A stretch of 64,000 bases of DNA from an uncultured Alistipes sp. (lineage in GTDB: Bacteria; Bacteroidota; Bacteroidia; Bacteroidales; Rikenellaceae). The notes under the pieces are model-generated. The model saw nothing but the letters and a program-made list of their open reading frames with translations. It was not told the origin of the DNA and searched no databases. Position numbers and translations under genes: made by a program. The DNA lies in NCBI GenBank assembly GCA_900769405.1, contig CAAGGL010000010.1, positions 1-64,000 on the forward strand, given 5' to 3'. How positions within the stretch are numbered: position 1 is the first letter of the stretch; each line of letters starts with the position of its first letter. Shown in pieces: positions 1 through 7,719 of this stretch.

Positions 1-75
1 CGCCGTCCGAAATCGGGAAACGGGCGACTGCGCGATTTTGCGAGCAAAATGTCCCCGTTTCTTTTCCGATTTCCA
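1..75. repeat. Composite intergenic hairpin at window edge
   Basis: GAAATCGG (9-16) and GAAACGGG (17-24) pair with CCGATTTC (66-73) and CCCGTTTC (54-61), leaving a TTTT bulge on one side. Inside sits a second hairpin, ATTTTGC (35-41) with GCAAAAT (44-50). No gene is visible in 1-267. The structure resembles the nested hairpins elsewhere in the window but does not share their core sequence, so it is treated separately. Confidence 0.45.
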
Positions 76-127
76 GCCGTCGCCCGCTTAACGCATTTTC
101 ATCGGTCGGGGACTTGGCTGTCGCCAA

Positions 128-148
128 CTGACATAAGTCAGACTTTTT
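128..148 (+). terminator. Possible weak terminator of a gene before the window
   Basis: CTGAC-ATAA-GTCAG is followed by ACTTTTT. The 5-bp stem is short, so this is tentative; the gene it would serve lies outside the window. Confidence 0.3.
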
Positions 149-219
149 AGTACTTCGCCCACGCAGATAATTTAATAATTTAATTCACAGATTGAATAAT
201 CATTTCAAATGAAAACGAT

Positions 220-227
220 TATCTTTG
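220..227 (+). promoter_or_regulatory. -7 promoter element of the S46 peptidase gene
   Basis: TATCTTTG matches the Bacteroidetes -7 consensus TAnnTTTG and lies 40 bases before the ATG. No good TTTG is seen at the usual -33 distance. Confidence 0.6.
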
Positions 228-267
228 TGTTTGAATTTAGCAAACAACAAACAAAAACAATAGAACT

Positions 268-2394
268 ATGAAACTCAAAAATCTGATCGTTTCGATCGTG
301 TTGGCGGTGGCGGTGATCGCGCCCGCGCACGCTGACGAGGGTATGTGGCTGCTGCCCTACCTCCAAAAGATGAATATTAAAGATATGAAAGCCAAGGGTT
401 TGAAACTCTCGGCCGAGGATATCTATTCGGTTAACAACCACGCGCTGAAAGATGCAATCGTCATCTTCGGCAACGGCTGCACAGGCGAGATCGTGTCTAG
501 CGAGGGTCTGCTGCTGACCAACCACCACTGCGGTTACGGCTCGATTCAGGCGCTGAGTAGCGTCGAGCACGACTACCTCAAAAATGGTTTCTGGGCGATG
601 TCGCGCGAGCAGGAGATCCCCGCACCCGGTTTGCAGGTTCGTTTCGTGCGCCAGATCATCGACGTTACGGCCGAGATGGTGGGCAACGTGCCCTCGACCG
701 CAAGCCAGCACGAGTACGACAAAATCACCCGCGAGAACCGCGCGAAGCTGATGAAGAAACTCGAAAAGAAGTATCCCGATATGGAGCTGTCGGTGAAGTC
801 GTTCTTTGGTGGTAATCAGTACTTTGCATTTGTGATTGAGGTCTTCTCGGACGTGCGTCTGGTGGGTACTCCCCCGACCTCGATCGGTAAGTTCGGCGGC
901 GACACCGACAACTGGATGTGGCCTCGTCACACGGGTGACTTCTCGATGTTCCGCGTCTATGCCGACAAGAACAACAAGCCCGCAGCCTACTCGGCTGACA
1001 ACGTACCCTACAAGCCCGTGAAGCACTTGAAGGTGTCGCTGGCGGGTGTCGAGGAGGGCGACTACACGATGATTATGGGTTTCCCCGGTTCGACCCAGCG
1101 CTATATGACCTCGTACGAGATCGACGAGATGTTGAACGTAACCAACCCCCAGCGCATCTATATCCGTGGTGAGCGTCAGGCGATCCTCAAAGAGGATATG
1201 CAGGCGAGCGACAAGATCCGCATCCAGTACGCGTCGAAATATGCATCGTCGTCGAACTATTGGAAGAACTCGATCGGTATGTCGCGCGGTGTGCTCAAAC
1301 TCAACGTAAAGGGCAAGAAGAAGGCTCAGGAGAACGCTTTCCAGCAGTGGGCTAACTACAACACCCTGCCCGAGGAGGGTTACATCGACGCATTGCAGAA
1401 GATCCGCGAGGCTGTCGAGGAGCGCGAGGAGGCAACCGCAACGTCGCAGTACCTCTCGGAGGCGTTCCTGCGTGCTGTTGAGTTCGTGATGCCGGCGATG
1501 CGTTACGGCAATATGAAGCAGATGAACGACGTCGAGCGTGCGAAGGCTCAGGCTGCGTCGTTCTTCAAGGATTACAGCCCCTCGACCGACCGCAAGGTGG
1601 CGAAGCGTATGCTCACCATCGTGCGCGAGAATATGAAGACTCTGCCCTCGTTCTATGCCGAGGAGGTCGATGCTAAGTTTGGTGGCGACATCAACGCTTA
1701 TGTTGATTACCTGTTCGACAATTCGATCTTTGTTGACGAGGCTAAGACGATGGCTATGATCGAGAATTTCGATGCCGAGAAGGTTGCTGCCGACCCCGCA
1801 ATGCCGATGGTTAAGTCGGTCTATGAGATGTATTCCAAGGCGTCGAGAAGTACCCGTGAGTCGAGCGAGAAATATGCTGAGGGTCACCGCAAATACATCG
1901 CTGGTCTGATGATGCAGTACCCCGACAAGATGTGGTATTCGGACGCTAACTTCACGTTGCGTCTGACCTACGGTAACGTGGGCGCATACGACCCGAAAGA
2001 TGGTGTGATGTACAAGCACTACACCACCTTGAAGGGCGTGATGGAGAAGGAGGATCCCTCGAACCCGATGGAGTTCACCGTTCCCGAGCGTTTGAAGGAA
2101 CTTTATGAGCATAAGGACTACGGTCGCTACGCCGACAAGAGCGGCGAGTTGCGCGTGGGATTCATCTCGAACAACGACATCACGGGCGGTAACTCGGGTA
2201 GCCCCGTGCTGAACGGTCGTGGCGAGCTGATCGGTCTGGCATTCGACGGCAACTGGGAGGCAATGAGTGGCGATATCGCTTTCGAGCCCGAGTTGCAGCG
2301 CACGATTTCGGTCGATATTCGCTACGTTCTGTTCGTTGTCGATAAGTTCGCAGGCGCGGGTCACCTGGTTGATGAGATGACGATCGTGAAGTAG
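268..2394 (+). CDS. S46 family serine dipeptidyl-peptidase, DPP7-like
   Basis: Periplasmic exopeptidase that removes dipeptides from peptide N-termini, feeding amino-acid metabolism. The 708 residues begin with a signal peptide (about 1-22). A chymotrypsin-like fold is split by a large helical domain: the catalytic His region TNHHCGY is at 84-90, the Asp region GGDTDNW near 210-216, and the nucleophile Ser643 is in GGNSGSP. In S46 enzymes the residue 18 positions after the Ser sets P1 preference: Arg in DPP11 (acidic P1), Gly in DPP7 (hydrophobic P1). Here it is Gly661 (FDGNWE), so a DPP7-type specificity is inferred. The gene stands alone, with its own promoter and a terminator just after the stop. 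Confidence 0.93.
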   Translation: MKLKNLIVSIVLAVAVIAPAHADEGMWLLPYLQKMNIKDMKAKGLKLSAEDIYSVNNHALKDAIVIFGNGCTGEIVSSEGLLLTNHHCGYGSIQALSSVEHDYLKNGFWAMSREQEIPAPGLQVRFVRQIIDVTAEMVGNVPSTASQHEYDKITRENRAKLMKKLEKKYPDMELSVKSFFGGNQYFAFVIEVFSDVRLVGTPPTSIGKFGGDTDNWMWPRHTGDFSMFRVYADKNNKPAAYSADNVPYKPVKHLKVSLAGVEEGDYTMIMGFPGSTQRYMTSYEIDEMLNVTNPQRIYIRGERQAILKEDMQASDKIRIQYASKYASSSNYWKNSIGMSRGVLKLNVKGKKKAQENAFQQWANYNTLPEEGYIDALQKIREAVEEREEATATSQYLSEAFLRAVEFVMPAMRYGNMKQMNDVERAKAQAASFFKDYSPSTDRKVAKRMLTIVRENMKTLPSFYAEEVDAKFGGDINAYVDYLFDNSIFVDEAKTMAMIENFDAEKVAADPAMPMVKSVYEMYSKASRSTRESSEKYAEGHRKYIAGLMMQYPDKMWYSDANFTLRLTYGNVGAYDPKDGVMYKHYTTLKGVMEKEDPSNPMEFTVPERLKELYEHKDYGRYADKSGELRVGFISNNDITGGNSGSPVLNGRGELIGLAFDGNWEAMSGDIAFEPELQRTISVDIRYVLFVVDKFAGAGHLVDEMTIVK

Positions 2395-2420
2395 GGCTGA
2401 AAAGTCCGATTCGGAATAGA

Positions 2421-2455
2421 GTCGCGCTCGAATTTCGGGCGCGGCTTTTTGTTTT
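2421..2455 (+). terminator. Rho-independent terminator after the S46 peptidase
   Basis: A 10-bp stem (2421-2430 with 2436-2445, two G-U pairs) and loop AATTT are followed by TTTTTGTTTT. Confidence 0.85.
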
Positions 2456-2579
2456 GCGGGGTGTGCAAATTGGTGCGCAAGGGTGTCGATAATTGGGCGA
2501 AAAAGATAAAAAACTGCAAAACACGCTTATAAAGCGTGTGAAAACTGAATCGAAACACCGCTGTTCCGTAAAAAATTCA

Positions 2580-2587
2580 TATCTTTG
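2580..2587 (+). promoter_or_regulatory. -7 element almost touching the tgt start codon
   Basis: TATCTTTG fits TAnnTTTG perfectly and ends only 5 bases before the tgt ATG (2593). Transcription from it would begin at or next to the ATG, giving a leaderless message. No clear -33 TTTG is seen, so another promoter further upstream cannot be excluded. Confidence 0.5.
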
Positions 2588-2592
2588 TCCGA

Positions 2593-3723
2593 ATGAAGTT
2601 TACACTGCAACATAAAGCTCCCGAAACGAAGGCTCGCGCCGGTCAGATTGTGACCGATCACGGCGTGATCCCGACCCCGATTTTTATGCCCGTCGGCACG
2701 GCTGCGGGCGTCAAGGGTATTTTCCACCGCGACCTGCGCGACGACGTGGGCGCAAAGATCATTTTGGCTAACACCTATCACCTCTATCTGCGCCCGGGTA
2801 TGGACGTGATCGAGGCTGCGGGCGGCGTGCATCGTTTCAGCACGTGGGACGGCCCGATGCTGACCGATAGTGGTGGTTTTCAGGTCTTTTCGTTGGCAGC
2901 GTGCCGCAAGCTGACCGAGGAGGGTTGCCGTTTTGCGTCGCATATCGACGGCTCGAAACACCTCTTCACGCCCGAAAATGTGATGGATACCCAGCGTACG
3001 ATCGGTGCCGATATTATGATGGCATTCGACGAGTGCCCGCCGGGTGATGCGCCGTGGGACTACGCCTCGAAGTCGCTGGCGTTGACCGAGCGCTGGCTCG
3101 ATCGTTGCTTCAACCGATTCAACCAGACCCAACCCAAATATGGTCACTCGCAGTCGCTGTTCCCGATCGTTCAGGGTTGCGGCTATGAGGATCTGCGCGA
3201 GCGTGCTGCACGCAACGTAATGCAGTATGATGCAGACGGTTACGCCATTGGCGGCTTGGCCGTGGGCGAGCCTACTGAGGTGATGTACCGTATGATCGAG
3301 GTGGTCAATGCGGTGCTGCCTGAGGATCGTCCTCGCTACCTGATGGGTGTGGGTACGCCCGTCAATATCTTGGAGGCGATTGATCGCGGTGTGGATATGT
3401 TCGACTGCGTGATGCCCACGCGCAATGGTCGCAACGGTATGTTGTTCACCAGCGAGGGTATTATCAATATTCGCAACCAGAAGTGGCGCGACGACTTCTC
3501 TCCGATCGACCCGAACGGCACGAGCTTCGTCGATACGCTCTACTCGAAGGCCTACCTGCGCCATATGACCATTGCGGGCGAGATGATCGCCGCACAGATT
3601 TCGTCGTTGCACAACGTGGCGTTCTATCTGTGGTTGGTTGGCGAGGCGCGTCGCAAGATTCAGGAGGGTACCTTCGCCGAGTGGAAGCGCGAAATGGTCG
3701 TTAAACTCACTAAACGTCTGTAA
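2593..3723 (+). CDS. tgt: tRNA-guanine transglycosylase (queuosine), zinc-site variant
   Basis: Exchanges G34 of GUN-anticodon tRNAs for preQ1 in queuosine synthesis. The 376-residue TIM barrel has general-base Asp92 in TDSGGFQ and nucleophile Asp271 in FDCVMPTR. GLAVGEP (221-227) is the bacterial preQ1-type pocket. In typical bacterial enzymes a CxCxxC motif plus a His binds zinc. Here the segment after DP (306-307) keeps the same length, but the three Cys are Gly309, Ser311 and Asp314; only His340 remains. The fold is otherwise complete, so the enzyme is probably active without structural zinc. It heads a tight run with the LptF/G permease 5 bases downstream. Confidence 0.95.
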   Translation: MKFTLQHKAPETKARAGQIVTDHGVIPTPIFMPVGTAAGVKGIFHRDLRDDVGAKIILANTYHLYLRPGMDVIEAAGGVHRFSTWDGPMLTDSGGFQVFSLAACRKLTEEGCRFASHIDGSKHLFTPENVMDTQRTIGADIMMAFDECPPGDAPWDYASKSLALTERWLDRCFNRFNQTQPKYGHSQSLFPIVQGCGYEDLRERAARNVMQYDADGYAIGGLAVGEPTEVMYRMIEVVNAVLPEDRPRYLMGVGTPVNILEAIDRGVDMFDCVMPTRNGRNGMLFTSEGIINIRNQKWRDDFSPIDPNGTSFVDTLYSKAYLRHMTIAGEMIAAQISSLHNVAFYLWLVGEARRKIQEGTFAEWKREMVVKLTKRL

Positions 3724-3728
3724 ACGAG

Positions 3729-4826
3729 ATGCGTAACCCCGGACTCAAAATACTCGATCGATATATCATTCGTAAGTTCTTGGGAACTTACTTCTTCTCG
3801 ATTGCCCTGATCATCGTGATCGTGGTGGTCTTCGACTGGACCGAGAAGACCGACGATTTCTTCGAGTTGAAAGCCCCGCTTGACGCCATCTTGTTCCAAT
3901 ATTACGCCAACTTTATCCCCTTCTTTATCAACAAGTTCAGCGGTCTGTTTACCTTCATCGCCGTGATTTTCTTCACCTCGAAGATGGCCTACCAGACCGA
4001 GATTACGGCGATCTTGTCGAGTGGTGTGAGCTTCCGACGACTGATGTGGCCCTACTTCATCTCGTCGATGATCATCGCGATGCTGTCGCTCGGATTGAAT
4101 CTCTGGGTGATCCCCGTGACGAGCGAAAAACAGGTGGCGTTCGAGGCTAAGTACCTCAAAAAACGACAAAACATACGCTACGACCGCCATATTTATCGCC
4201 AGATCGAGCCGGGACTGTTTGCCTACGTGCGCGGTTATTCGGGTCGTGATCAGCGCGCGTCGTTCTTTGCGTTGGAGAAATACGAAGGTAATCAGATGGT
4301 TGCGATGCTCGAAGCGGCCGAGGTGAAGTTCAATCCCGAGACGCACCATTGGACTGCCGAGCGCTACCTGACCCGCACGTTCGATGTGATGCACGGCGAG
4401 CACTTCGAGAAACATACCAAGCTCGATACGCTGATCAACCTCGACGCTACGGAGCTGGGTCGCGTGAACGAGTTGATGAAAACGATGAAGATCGGGCGCC
4501 TCAACGAGTTCATTTCGCAGCAGAAGGTCAAGGGCTCGAACCTGATCGGACTGCTTGAAGTTGAGCGACATACGCGCTATTCGTACCCGTTGGCGACCTT
4601 CATTTTGACGCTGATTGGTGTGTCGCTCTCCTCGCGCAAGATTCGCGGCGGTATGGGTCTGCACATCGGTGTGGGTATCACGCTCTGCTTCACCTACATT
4701 CTGTTTGGTCGCTTCTTCGAGGAGTTCGCCAAGGGTGGTGTGATGAACCCTGCGCTGGCAGTCTGGATCCCGAATATCATCTATGCCGTTGTGGCAGTCT
4801 ATCTCTACCGCAACGCCCCGAAATAG
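3729..4826 (+). CDS. LptF/LptG family LPS-export permease (YjgP/YjgQ)
   Basis: Inner-membrane subunit of the LptBFG ABC exporter that extracts lipopolysaccharide and hands it to LptC. Its 365 residues show the family plan: three N-terminal membrane helices (about 15-36, 58-82, 104-126), a periplasmic beta-jellyroll-like region (about 130-275) and three C-terminal helices (about 281-360). Which of LptF or LptG it is cannot be told from sequence alone, and no partner lies in the window. It starts 5 bases after tgt, so the two are very likely co-transcribed. Confidence 0.88.
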   Translation: MRNPGLKILDRYIIRKFLGTYFFSIALIIVIVVVFDWTEKTDDFFELKAPLDAILFQYYANFIPFFINKFSGLFTFIAVIFFTSKMAYQTEITAILSSGVSFRRLMWPYFISSMIIAMLSLGLNLWVIPVTSEKQVAFEAKYLKKRQNIRYDRHIYRQIEPGLFAYVRGYSGRDQRASFFALEKYEGNQMVAMLEAAEVKFNPETHHWTAERYLTRTFDVMHGEHFEKHTKLDTLINLDATELGRVNELMKTMKIGRLNEFISQQKVKGSNLIGLLEVERHTRYSYPLATFILTLIGVSLSSRKIRGGMGLHIGVGITLCFTYILFGRFFEEFAKGGVMNPALAVWIPNIIYAVVAVYLYRNAPK

Positions 4827-4850
4827 TAAACAACTAAAACCCAAATAGTT

Positions 4851-5879
4851 ATGAGTTTTATTAAAAAGACATACGAGACTTTCCGCACCTCGCCCGTGTT
4901 GCGCACGTTGGTGTTGATCGTGGTGGCCATTGCGCTGATGTTGATCGTGGCGCACTACCTGATGCAGCTCGGAACACGTCACGGAGCACGCTGCGCCGTG
5001 CCCGATTTCACGGGTATCGCGATTGGCGACGCCGAGCATCTGGCAAAGAAACACGACCTCGAAATCATCGTCAACGACTCGCTCTATGTGCCTGTCTATG
5101 ACGGCGGTATCGTCTTGGAGCAGAACCCCAAGGCGGAGGTTGCGGTGAAGCCCGGTCGCAAGGTCTATGTGACCATCAACTCGTTCGCGCAGAAGTCGGT
5201 TAAGATCCCCTACGTTACGGGTTACTCGTTGCGTCAGGCCAAGAACAACCTCGAAATCGCAGGTTTGGAGATCGCCGAGCTGATCTACCGCTCGGATATG
5301 GCTACGAACAACGTCTTGGAGGAGCGCTTCCGCGATCGCGTCATCACGCGCAACGACAACATCGAGGCTGAGGCCGGTTCGGGCATTACGCTTGTTGTGG
5401 GCGTGTCGGCCGAGAGTGGCGCCGTGAGCGTGCCGAAGGTGATCGGTTTTCCGCTCAAAGAGGCTAAGAGCCGCCTTTGGGAGGTTGGTTTGAATGTTGG
5501 TCGCGTGGTGTTCGAGGATGATATCGAGGTTCTCGACCGCAAAAATGCACGCGTCTATCTGCAATCGCCCCAGCAGAACAAGGTACTCTCGCTCGGTCAG
5601 CGTGTCGATCTGCACCTGACGCTCGACCCCGAGAAGATCGAGAAACAGAGTGCCGCATCGGATCGTGCTGCCCGCCGCTTGGAGGCTGAGCGCGAGCTGC
5701 GCGAGACTCAGATCACCGACTCGCTGATGGTGATCGAGGCGGCTTATAAGGCCGAGCGCCGCGCTGCCGACTCGTTGGCTGCCGTAGCACGTGGTGAGCA
5801 GTATATCCCTGATGGTGAGGTTATTACTCCGATCGAGGAGCCCGCTGCAACCGACAACGAAACAACATTCTTCGAATAG
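4851..5879 (+). CDS. Membrane-anchored PASTA-domain protein
   Basis: 342 residues: one N-terminal membrane helix (about 17-38), three PASTA repeats outside the membrane (about 48-111, 116-185, 192-258), then a charged Ala/Arg/Glu-rich coiled-coil-like tail (about 260-312). PASTA domains usually bind peptidoglycan fragments or lie on PBPs and Ser/Thr kinases, but there is no kinase or transpeptidase domain here. A role in sensing or scaffolding at the cell wall is inferred. It lies between the LptF/G and rluD-type genes in the same direction. Confidence 0.85.
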   Translation: MSFIKKTYETFRTSPVLRTLVLIVVAIALMLIVAHYLMQLGTRHGARCAVPDFTGIAIGDAEHLAKKHDLEIIVNDSLYVPVYDGGIVLEQNPKAEVAVKPGRKVYVTINSFAQKSVKIPYVTGYSLRQAKNNLEIAGLEIAELIYRSDMATNNVLEERFRDRVITRNDNIEAEAGSGITLVVGVSAESGAVSVPKVIGFPLKEAKSRLWEVGLNVGRVVFEDDIEVLDRKNARVYLQSPQQNKVLSLGQRVDLHLTLDPEKIEKQSAASDRAARRLEAERELRETQITDSLMVIEAAYKAERRAADSLAAVARGEQYIPDGEVITPIEEPAATDNETTFFE

Positions 5880-5893
5880 AACCCCTGCACACG

Positions 5894-6985
5894 ATGATCA
5901 ACGACGACGAGGATATCCTGTTGCTCGACGAGGAGGGCGACGAAGGTGCGGGCGAACGCTCGGGTGACGAGCTTTTCGAGCACTTTGCGCTGACGGTCGA
6001 TAAGGGGCAGGCGATGATGCGAATCGACAAATTCCTGACGATTCGTATGGAGCACGTGTCGCGTAACCGTATCCAAACGGCGGCCGACAATGGCAATATT
6101 TTGGTCAATGGCACGGCGGTCAAGTCGAGCTATAAGGTCAAGCCTCTGGATCGCATTTCGATCGTGATGCCCTATCCCAAGCACGAGGTCGAGATCATTC
6201 CCGAGGACATTCCGCTTGATATCGTTCACGAGGACGACGACATCATTATGGTCAACAAGCACGCGGGTATGGTCGTACACCCCGGTTGCGGTAATTGGTC
6301 GGGTACGCTGGTCAATGCGCTGACGCACCACCTGCGCAACCTGCCGATGTTCCAGGGTCACGATATGCGCGCGGGATTGGTGCACCGTATCGATAAGAAT
6401 ACCTCGGGACTGCTCGTGATTGCCAAGAACGAGGACGCCGCCGCGCGCCTTGCCAAGCAGTTCTACGATCACTCGATCTCGCGCCGCTATGTTGCGCTGG
6501 TGTGGGGTAACTTCGAGGAGGACGAGGGCACGGTGACGGGTCATATCGGTCGCAGCCGCACCCACCGTATGAAGATGGCCTGCTACCCCGACGGTAGCGA
6601 GGGCAAGCACGCCGTGACACATTGGCGCGTACTGCGCCGCTACGGCTATGTGACGATGATCGAGTGCCGCCTCGAAACGGGTCGCACGCACCAGATCCGC
6701 GTACATATGGAGCATATCGGTCACCCGCTGTTCAACGACGAACGCTATGGTGGCGACCGCATATTGAAGGGCACGACCTTTACGAAGTATAAGCAGTTTA
6801 TCGAGAACTGCTTTGCGCTGATGCCTCGCCACGCGCTGCACGCCCGCTCGTTGGGTTTTGTTCACCCGCGCACGGGTAAGGAAGTCTATTTCGAGAGCGA
6901 GCTGCCGCCCGATTTCAAGGCCGTTGTCGAGAAGTGGGACGGCTACACCACCGCCCGCCCCTACATCGAGAGCGACGAGGAGTAA
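5894..6985 (+). CDS. RluA/RluD family ribosomal pseudouridine synthase
   Basis: Isomerises uridine to pseudouridine in 23S rRNA. The 363 residues carry an acidic N-terminal extension (about 1-38), an S4 RNA-binding domain (about 42-90) and the catalytic domain with HRIDKNTSG, where Asp167 is the nucleophile. GRTHQIRVH further on is the other family signature. RluD (U1911/1915/1917) is the best guess because of the S4 domain and length. The gene closes the tgt run and is followed by a strong terminator. Confidence 0.9.
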   Translation: MINDDEDILLLDEEGDEGAGERSGDELFEHFALTVDKGQAMMRIDKFLTIRMEHVSRNRIQTAADNGNILVNGTAVKSSYKVKPLDRISIVMPYPKHEVEIIPEDIPLDIVHEDDDIIMVNKHAGMVVHPGCGNWSGTLVNALTHHLRNLPMFQGHDMRAGLVHRIDKNTSGLLVIAKNEDAAARLAKQFYDHSISRRYVALVWGNFEEDEGTVTGHIGRSRTHRMKMACYPDGSEGKHAVTHWRVLRRYGYVTMIECRLETGRTHQIRVHMEHIGHPLFNDERYGGDRILKGTTFTKYKQFIENCFALMPRHALHARSLGFVHPRTGKEVYFESELPPDFKAVVEKWDGYTTARPYIESDEE

Positions 6986-7003
6986 CCCCCCCGCATAATA
7001 TAA

Positions 7004-7032
7004 AAAGGAGCCCGCGAAAGGCTCCTTTTTTT
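7004..7032 (+). terminator. Rho-independent terminator after the rluD-type gene
   Basis: Stem AAAGGAGCC (7004-7012) with GGCTCCTTT (7020-7028), loop CGCGAAA, then a T run. Confidence 0.9.
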
Positions 7033-7133
7033 GTGTATAATATATATAATGAATTACTATGGGCTCGAACTGCGGTCAGCAGAGTGCGAAGCAATTGCTC
7101 TCCTTGATACATTGCCGAGCCGCCACAGTCAGT

Positions 7134-7153
7134 GCGAGTCGCTTTATCCGCAC
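7134..7153 (+). repeat. tRNA-Leu 3'-end remnant, inverted copy
   Basis: GCGAGTCGCTTTATCCGCAC matches the last 20 bases of the tRNA-Leu region at 18 of 20 positions, on the opposite strand. No 5' half of a tRNA can be folded with it. Confidence 0.55.
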
Positions 7154-7210
7154 AAAAAAAAGCGACCCTGAAAATAACCAGCCCAAGGGTTGAGGGGTGA
7201 TTCACTCGGA

Positions 7211-7353
7211 GGGACGTTTCTACGTCCCGACCAAGTCCTCCCCTACGGCAGGGGAGGATTTAGGAGGGGTGATCGAACACTGTGCCTTCGCACGAAGGCA
7301 CTAAAAACCCGAAAAGCGACCCTCAATGGTTGTCAAAGAGTTCGCTTTTCGGG
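7211..7353. repeat. Array of four consecutive hairpins
   Basis: Hairpins in a row: GGGACGT-TTCT-ACGTCCC (7211-7228); TCCTCCCCT-ACGGC-AGGGGAGGA (7236-7258); GTGCCTTCG-CA-CGAAGGCAC (7282-7301); and a 12-bp stem CCCGAAAAGCGA (7308-7319) with TCGCTTTTCGGG (7342-7353). The last is flanked by TTTTT on the minus strand and CTTTT on the plus strand, so it can act as a terminator in either direction. The array looks like a repetitive non-coding element. Confidence 0.55.
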
Positions 7354-7360
7354 CTTTTAC

Positions 7361-7380
7361 GTGCGGATAAAGGGACTCGA
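7361..7380 (-). repeat. tRNA-Leu 3'-end remnant, direct copy
   Basis: These 20 bases are identical to 7581-7600 (the 3' end of tRNA-Leu) in the same orientation, exactly 220 bases apart. The match stops abruptly and no tRNA fold is possible, so it is a remnant or an attachment-site-like copy. Confidence 0.7.
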
Positions 7381-7539
7381 CCGCCAAGCGTAGCGTAGGT
7401 GAAGCGGGGATACCGCTGAAAATATAATATAATTTATCCCCGCAACCCCATCAAATATCCCTTATCTACACACAAGGCGAGTTGCCGTAGGCTAAGTCTT
7501 TTTTGTGGGGATTTGTGTGCTTGCACAACAATAACCCAT

Positions 7540-7570
7540 AAAAAAGACGAACGACTGAAAGTCGCTCGCC
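7540..7570 (-). terminator. Terminator of tRNA-Leu
   Basis: On the minus strand CGAGCGACT-TTC-AGTCGTTCG (one G-U pair) is followed by TCTTTTTT, 12 bases after the tRNA. Confidence 0.8.
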
Positions 7571-7581
7571 TTGAAACCTCG

Positions 7582-7663
7582 TGCGGATAAAGGGACTCGA
7601 ACCCCCACGCCTCTCGGCATCAGATCCTAAGTCTGACGTGGCTACCAATTACACCATATCCGC
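7582..7663 (-). tRNA. tRNA-Leu (anticodon UAG)
   Basis: Acceptor stem GCGGATA/TATCCGC with discriminator A. The anticodon loop CTTAGGA gives UAG, reading CUA/CUG. The long variable arm (type II tRNA) fits Leu. T-loop GTTCGAGTC is present. CCA is not encoded and must be added enzymatically. Confidence 0.96.
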
Positions 7664-7677
7664 CTGGTTAGGTGGTG

Positions 7678-7709
7678 CAAAGATATAAAATATTTTTTGA
7701 ATCTTCAAA
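7678..7709 (-). promoter_or_regulatory. tRNA-Leu promoter
   Basis: On the minus strand TTTG (7709-7706), N20, TATCTTTG (7685-7678): a perfect Bacteroidetes consensus, 15 bases before the tRNA 5' end. Confidence 0.85.
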
Positions 7710-7719
7710 AATCGACCGC

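Larger units (their letters stand above)
7033..7581. other. Gene-free structured region before tRNA-Leu
   Basis: About 550 bases with no convincing gene. It holds two partial copies of the tRNA-Leu 3' end, a run of hairpins (7211-7353), a 9-bp inverted repeat GCGGGGATA (7404-7412) with TATCCCCGC (7435-7443), and the tRNA-Leu terminator. Several short motifs (AAAAGCGACCCT at 7159 and 7313) recur, so it reads like a mosaic of decayed repeat units. Confidence 0.6.

Noticed and set aside
33..50. Start hairpin as a fifth copy of the two-hairpin family
   Set aside because: It has nested stems but lacks the TCGCC-GAA-GGCGA core.
205..2364. Long open frame (719 codons) opposite the S46 peptidase
   Set aside because: It is antisense to a clear gene, rich in His/Arg/Leu as expected from complemented GC-rich codons, and has no family motif. 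The same applies to 3660-5615, 7915-10080, 21225-23135, 48972-50933 and 59689-61467.
7361..7380. A second functional tRNA-Leu
   Set aside because: Only the last 20 bases match; no D-arm, anticodon or acceptor partner upstream.
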